9,062 nt of DNA from Bacillota bacterium (GTDB taxonomy: Bacteria > Bacillota > Clostridia > Christensenellales > Borkfalkiaceae). Shown here in pieces: positions 6,031-9,062 of this stretch. Within the stretch, counting starts at the first letter, position 1. Every line of letters begins with the position of its first letter. The position numbers and the translations under genes were made by a program. The stretch covers positions 1 through 9,062 of the forward strand of contig QAKO01000014.1 of the NCBI GenBank assembly GCA_003343765.1, in the 5' to 3' direction. The notes below the pieces were generated by a model. That model was not told where the DNA came from, did no database searches, and was given only the letters and a program-made list of their open reading frames with translations.

Positions 6031-7464
6031 TTAAAGCTCGTAATCGATCTTCTGCGCTTCGTTGTACAGGTATTCCTCTGAATAGTCGGTATATCCCCTG
6101 TCCACGGCAGAAGTCTTTACGTCTTTGTCAAACGAGTGCCCTGCCCAGATCATGACGGCTTCCAGGTTGCACCCGGCCTCTTTTGCACGGGTGATAAACG
6201 TGTATCTCAATTCATGCGGATGATGATTTGAAAACAATCTCTTAAACGTTGTCTGAATGGTGTTGACATTCACTGTCTTTGCTTTTTGGAAATCTACATA
6301 AGGCAAAACTCTTCGGAACATCGGCGTAAACGGGATCTTGCGATCCACTTCGATGCGCCCCTGTCTCTGTTTACTTGTGGTACAGACAAGGAAGTTTTCT
6401 TCGGCGCGAATCGTCTGCAATTCACTGCGGCGCAATCCGAAATAGAGCATGATGAGCAAAGCACTTGAAGCGGCATTGTCCTTGTGCGAGATACAGAACT
6501 CGACAAGCGTCTTTTCTTCCTCCTTCGTGAGCGCACTCCCTTTTTTGCTCTCATGGTATGGCAGCACGATCTTCTTCATGGGCGATACAAACCCGAGATC
6601 CTCCGCGGCAAGATCGAAAATGCAGGAAAAAGCGAGATGCAATTTTTCCGCCGTGCGATATTTTCCTTCCTCTACAAAGCGAAACAGATAGTCCTGCACT
6701 TTCTTTCTCGTCATGTCTTTGAGCAGAACGCCGGCAAAATCTTTTTCAAAGTTCCGCTTGCTCATGCGCTCATACTCCTCGTATGTACGCGGTTTTACCG
6801 TCTGCTTTTTGAGTTCGAGCCATTGCGCAACATAATCGGTAAAAAGCACGTTCATGATATTTGCCTGTTGCGGCAACGGTTGTGATCCATACTGATTGGG
6901 CAATGTCTGCATCCCGTATTGAGGCGGAACAGGCGGCGTTATATACGGCTGCGGATAAGGCGGTGTGTAATATTGCGGCAAAATCTGCGGCTGCACGGAC
7001 GGCATTTGCTGCGACACTGGATAAGGCGAATGGAGATCGTATCTCGATCTGCGCGGAGCAGGACATTCGGGATGTTGCACAAGATACAATTCCATTTCGT
7101 TGACAAAGCGGATCTTCAATGTATTGAGGTCTTTGGCGGCGACGTAGAGTTGAATGCCATCGCGGCGATAGTTGATCTCAAAAACGCCTTTATGATAGCG
7201 GTACCGAACGATTTTATTTCTGTAAATAAAATAATTTTTGAGTTTTGCGGACATTGTATTCAGCTCCTGTTTGGTAAATTTGATGGTTTTTGTCTTCGAT
7301 TTCGGCTTTTCTGTGAGCTGAGGCAGAGGCAATTCCGAGAGAGCGGCGCGAACGGCAGCGACGGCAGCGGAAGCAGCCGCTTTGGCAATCGTGTCCGAAA
7401 GCAGCTGCATCGATCCGCTGTCGAGATCGCCGTTTATGGAATTGAAGAGTTTCGTCTGATCCAT
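6031..7464 (-). CDS. Tyrosine recombinase (site-specific integrase) with a Pro-rich linker
   Basis: This 477-residue protein should catalyse integration and excision of the element at tRNA-Gln. Residues 1-60 are Ala-rich, then basic. About 70-130 look like a small DNA-binding (arm-type) domain (YRNKIVRYRYHKGVFEINYR). Residues 140-200 are an unusual linker rich in Pro, Gln and Tyr. About 203-300 is the SAM-like core-binding domain. The catalytic domain follows, with Arg345 (GLRRSEL), Lys365, His417 and Arg420 (HELR) and His443 (AGHS). The nucleophile is most likely Tyr458 in DRGYTDYS, 15 residues after His443 where about nine is usual; Tyr461 is the alternative. The start at 7464 has AGGAG at 7473-7469, four bases away. 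No clear promoter was seen. All catalytic residues are present, so the enzyme may be active. Confidence 0.92.
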   Translation of the reverse strand: MDQTKLFNSINGDLDSGSMQLLSDTIAKAAASAAVAAVRAALSELPLPQLTEKPKSKTKTIKFTKQELNTMSAKLKNYFIYRNKIVRYRYHKGVFEINYRRDGIQLYVAAKDLNTLKIRFVNEMELYLVQHPECPAPRRSRYDLHSPYPVSQQMPSVQPQILPQYYTPPYPQPYITPPVPPQYGMQTLPNQYGSQPLPQQANIMNVLFTDYVAQWLELKKQTVKPRTYEEYERMSKRNFEKDFAGVLLKDMTRKKVQDYLFRFVEEGKYRTAEKLHLAFSCIFDLAAEDLGFVSPMKKIVLPYHESKKGSALTKEEEKTLVEFCISHKDNAASSALLIMLYFGLRRSELQTIRAEENFLVCTTSKQRQGRIEVDRKIPFTPMFRRVLPYVDFQKAKTVNVNTIQTTFKRLFSNHHPHELRYTFITRAKEAGCNLEAVMIWAGHSFDKDVKTSAVDRGYTDYSEEYLYNEAQKIDYEL

Positions 7465-7747
7465 CTCTCTCCTGCCCTAAATACAAAATTCAACACATGC
7501 ACGGTCTTTTTCCGTACTTTGCATTTCTATGATACTCAGAATCGCGAGAAAAAGATAGCGCATTTTTGCACGCTAAATAGCTCCTCGCATAGCCAAAACC
7601 GAAACTTTTTGTACCTAAATGAGATATTTTGATACCTTTTTCGGATAAAGCGATCCCTTGCAAAAACGCCACATTGGCGCAGAACAAGGAAAGCAAAGGC
7701 ACATCACATCAGTGTCCATGCAAAACGCCAAAAACGGAATGGGAAAT

Positions 7748-7821
7748 CCTGAACAAAGCGCGAGAGAAAACGGGCGCTTTGCAAGCGGATCAGCGCAAAC
7801 GCCCGTTCTCCGCGCTTCAGG
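7748..7821. repeat. Long inverted repeat: 27-bp stem with bulges on one arm only
   Basis: The right arm 7795-7821 is paired along its whole length with five blocks in 7748-7782: 6, 5, 5, 6 and 5 bp. The extra bases, 4, 1, 2 and 1, are all on the left arm. The loop is 12 bases (7783-7794). No T run follows on either side, so it is not an ordinary terminator. The one-sided bulges recall folded single-strand recombination sites such as integron attC, but no attC boxes were recognised. Confidence 0.7.
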
Positions 7822-7840
7822 TTTACATACGTTGTTGCGT

Positions 7841-7960
7841 TGGCAGTGTGTGCGCTTGGTCGGCGCCCGAGCGCGAAGCGCGAGGGTGTCGTTGCGGCGC
7901 AGCCGCAACGACAGCTGAAAGCCGCCGCTTGTTAATAACCAAGCGCACACACTACAGCCA
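7841..7960. repeat. Perfect 16-bp inverted repeat enclosing two triloop mini-hairpins
   Basis: AGTGTGTGCGCTTGGT (7845-7860) has its exact complement at 7938-7953. TGGC/GCCA (7841-7844, 7957-7960) extends the stem past a 3-base bulge. Inside, CGGCG (7861-7865) can pair with CGCCG (7923-7927). Hairpin one (7866-7886) is CCC, a tandem GA/GA mismatch, then GCGC-GAA-GCGC. Hairpin two (7887-7913) is a perfect 12-bp stem with loop GCA. GAA and GCA belong to the GNA triloops, known to give very stable DNA mini-hairpins. The fold is a branched structure of about 120 bases; its role is unknown. Confidence 0.75.
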
Positions 7961-8011
7961 TTTGCTGCTTTGATGATAATTTTTTTCATAGATCGTGCTT
8001 TTTCATATCCG

Positions 8012-8060
8012 AAAAAAGCGTCTTTGAAGCAGATTCAGGAATCGCCTCAAAAAACGCTTT
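8012..8060 (-). terminator. Terminator of the sigma-like regulator gene
   Basis: A stem of about 20 bp (8015-8035 with 8040-8060) with a few mismatched or G-T pairs has a 4-base loop. On the minus strand it ends in six T (8017-8012). It lies about 125 bases after the regulator's stop codon, and no other gene lies between. Confidence 0.7.
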
Positions 8061-8186
8061 CTGAAACGCAAACATCCGTTTGCGATAAAATACTTGAAAA
8101 GAGTTTTTTCTTGCCATAAAGGGGCAAAAGAGGGCGAATTTCGGGCTCTATAAATTCATTTTTCAAGTTTCATCAAAACGCGATCG

Positions 8187-8846
8187 TCAGATGTTTCCGA
8201 TATATGTCTGATATTTGGATCGGATCTGCCTTTTTCTATAGCAGATACTGCCACGTCCGATACCGAGTTCTGCAATGATTTCCGAACGCACCAGCCCTCT
8301 CAGAACGCAGTCAAGTACGGCAAGCTCCATTTCGCTCAGATGCATGGCTTCCAAGATCGCATCCGCTTTGGTGTAATCGGTCTGCTCTTTCTCAAAACAG
8401 TTTACGGGATCCATGGGCAGAGCCTTATAGTCCGTAAAGTCTATATACTCCGTTTTTTGCGCTTTTCTTTTGGAACGCTTGAGCTCGCGGTTCAGTTCAC
8501 GGTAACAGGCAAGTTTGATCGTGATATCGATTCCCTTACTGTCTTTCCCATAGATGTCCGATACTCTTTTTCCGAAGAATTGATACAAGAAACAGATCGC
8601 CGTCTGCGCAACGTCGTAGCCGTCCGATACGATATAATCGACTTCTCCCATGTGATGGAGATCTTTGATAAGACCGATATAATATTGATCCGCAATTTGC
8701 CAATCGTACTTTTTCGCCGTGCGCAAAGATTGCAAAGCGATCATTTCACCCATCAGCTTGACGTTATCCACAGAGATCGGTTCAGCGAAGAGTTCACCTT
8801 CGTTCCGATATTTTCCGTTTGAGAACTTTGTAACCAACATTTCCAT
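8187..8846 (-). CDS. Sigma-70-like or HTH transcriptional regulator of unknown target
   Basis: From the chosen start the protein has 219 residues. About 50-95 (IADQYYIGLIKDLHHMGEVD and the Gln/Ile-rich helix after it) loosely resembles sigma region 2. A basic stretch, RELNRELKRSKRKAQK, lies at 116-131. The C-terminus (about 160-212) is a helix-turn-helix of the sigma region 4 type: LSEMELAVLDCVLRG, then SEIIAELGIGRGSICYRKRQI. It may direct RNA polymerase to, or regulate, genes of the integrative element. The frame is open back to an ATG at 8900, but 8846 is preferred because GAGGTG (8857-8852) lies five bases upstream; 8840 is a third option. A TTGACA (8948-8943) lies upstream without a matching -10. 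No exact family is recognised, so the sigma call is tentative. Confidence 0.6.
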   Translation of the reverse strand: MEMLVTKFSNGKYRNEGELFAEPISVDNVKLMGEMIALQSLRTAKKYDWQIADQYYIGLIKDLHHMGEVDYIVSDGYDVAQTAICFLYQFFGKRVSDIYGKDSKGIDITIKLACYRELNRELKRSKRKAQKTEYIDFTDYKALPMDPVNCFEKEQTDYTKADAILEAMHLSEMELAVLDCVLRGLVRSEIIAELGIGRGSICYRKRQIRSKYQTYIGNI

Positions 8847-8968
8847 CCTGACACCTCTGAAATTGTATTCGCCGGGATCCGGCAGAGGCGCCAAAAGCAT
8901 AGGTCGATCAAGAGACAGACTTTTTTAATAAAAGCAGGCGGATGTCAACGGGAAAAGACAAAATCGTT

Positions 8969-8980
8969 GCATACGTATGC
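8969..8980. promoter_or_regulatory. 12-bp palindrome upstream of the regulator gene
   Basis: GCATACGTATGC is a perfect dyad about 125 bases before the regulator start and 21 bases from a TTGACA hexamer. It could be an operator. No matching second copy was noticed in the window. Confidence 0.3.
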
Positions 8981-9018
8981 TAAAAAATGAAACGAAAAAG
9001 CCGAGCAAGAAACTGATA

Positions 9019-9062
9019 TGCACCCCAAAAGTTAGACACTTTTGGAGGTGCATATTTTTATG
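9019..9062 (+). mobile_element. Left end of a probable IS3-family insertion sequence
   Basis: TGCACCCCAAAAGTTAGACA resembles the terminal repeat of IS3-family (IS150-like) elements, which begin with TG and carry CCCCAAAAGTT near the end. A GGAGGT (9044-9049) lies 10 bases before an ATG at 9060-9062, the last bases of the window, where the first transposase frame would begin. The end is also a hairpin (9016-9031 with 9039-9055, one extra base). The rest of the element is not visible. Confidence 0.6.

Larger units (their letters stand above)
7465..8186. other. 722-bp gene-poor, structure-rich region between integrase and regulator
   Basis: No frame here has a ribosome binding site and protein-like composition together. 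The open frames are Cys/Arg-rich and run through inverted repeats. The region holds, from left to right: a hairpin TAGCG/CGCTA (7556-7575); near-repeats of TTTTTGTACCT and TTTTGATACCT (7606-7638); a CGCCA/TGGCG hairpin flanked by CCTTG and CAAGG (7656-7689), related to a second GCAAAACGCCA copy at 7720-7730; two large inverted repeats listed separately; and the terminator of the regulator gene. It could be a transfer or replication origin, a recombination site or an RNA gene. Confidence 0.5.
5853..9062. mobile_element. Left part of a putative integrative element at tRNA-Gln
   Basis: A tyrosine recombinase gene lies next to the 3' end of an intact tRNA and points toward it. This is the standard layout of prophages and conjugative or mobilizable elements that integrate into tRNA genes. 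The likely crossover region is the tRNA 3' half, about 5821-5852. Tandem 12-bp repeats, a structured noncoding region, a sigma-like regulator and an insertion sequence follow, unlike the housekeeping genes to the left. No second copy of the tRNA 3' end was found in the window, so the right end is outside or absent. No conjugation, replication or phage structural gene is visible, so the type of element is unknown. Confidence 0.6.

Noticed and set aside
7490..7702. 70-codon minus-strand frame upstream of the integrase
   Set aside because: No ribosome binding site and no recognisable family; overlaps repeated motifs.
7641..7960. CRISPR array or integron attC array
   Set aside because: No regularly spaced identical repeats and no attC-type GTTRRRY/RYYYAAC boxes were seen.
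7615..7989. 124-codon open frame on the minus strand starting MKKIIIKAANG
   Set aside because: No ribosome binding site, strongly Cys/Arg-rich, and it runs through the perfect inverted repeats and hairpins, which explain its odd composition.
8925..8948. Promoter for the sigma-like gene: TTGACA (8948-8943) with TATTAA (8930-8925)
   Set aside because: The spacer is only 12 bases, too short for a sigma-70 promoter; no better -10 was found at 16-18 bases.

Overview
The window suggests an anaerobic, fermentative, endospore-forming member of the Bacillota (class Clostridia). The basis is a BofA-family sporulation protein, a Rex redox repressor directly followed by a bifunctional AdhE, strong AGGAGG-type ribosome binding sites, classical Bacillota promoters and intrinsic terminators. 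Nothing seen fixes the genus.

Positions 1-5777 look like core chromosome, with every gene on the minus strand. In transcription order the first unit is rex (5451-4813), adhE (4794-2194) and an aminoglycoside-phosphotransferase-like kinase (2179-1433). It reads from a TTGACA promoter whose -10 lies inside a Rex-type palindrome and ends in two tandem hairpin terminators. Rex senses the NADH/NAD+ ratio, so the unit is a self-regulated ethanol-fermentation switch. The kinase rides along: its ribosome binding site is built on the adhE stop codon. Next comes bofA (1145-888), behind a possible mother-cell sigma promoter and followed by a strong terminator. Last is an SGNH/GDSL hydrolase (664 to about 42) with its own good promoter. 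This gene is frameshifted exactly at the catalytic Asp of the C-terminal DxxH motif, and the start of an overlapping gene runs off the left edge.

Positions 5731-5910 hold a complete tRNA-Gln(CTG) on the plus strand with its own promoter, an encoded CCA end and a terminator.

Positions 5853-9062 look like the left part of an integrative element inserted at the 3' end of that tRNA. It contains tandem 12-bp repeats that could be integrase arm sites, then a tyrosine recombinase (7464-6031) with an unusual Pro/Gln/Tyr-rich linker. After it lies about 720 bp without a convincing gene but dense in DNA secondary structure: a 27-bp stem with all bulges on one arm, then a 16-bp perfect inverted repeat enclosing two mini-hairpins with GAA and GCA triloops. 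Beyond that is a sigma-factor-like regulator (8846-8187) with its own terminator. The last 44 bases look like the left end of an IS3-family insertion sequence whose transposase would begin at the final ATG. No second copy of the tRNA 3' end was seen, so the far end of the element lies outside the window.

The strongest candidates for something undescribed are the structured region 7640-7960 beside the integrase, and the fixed coupling of a small-molecule kinase to adhE.
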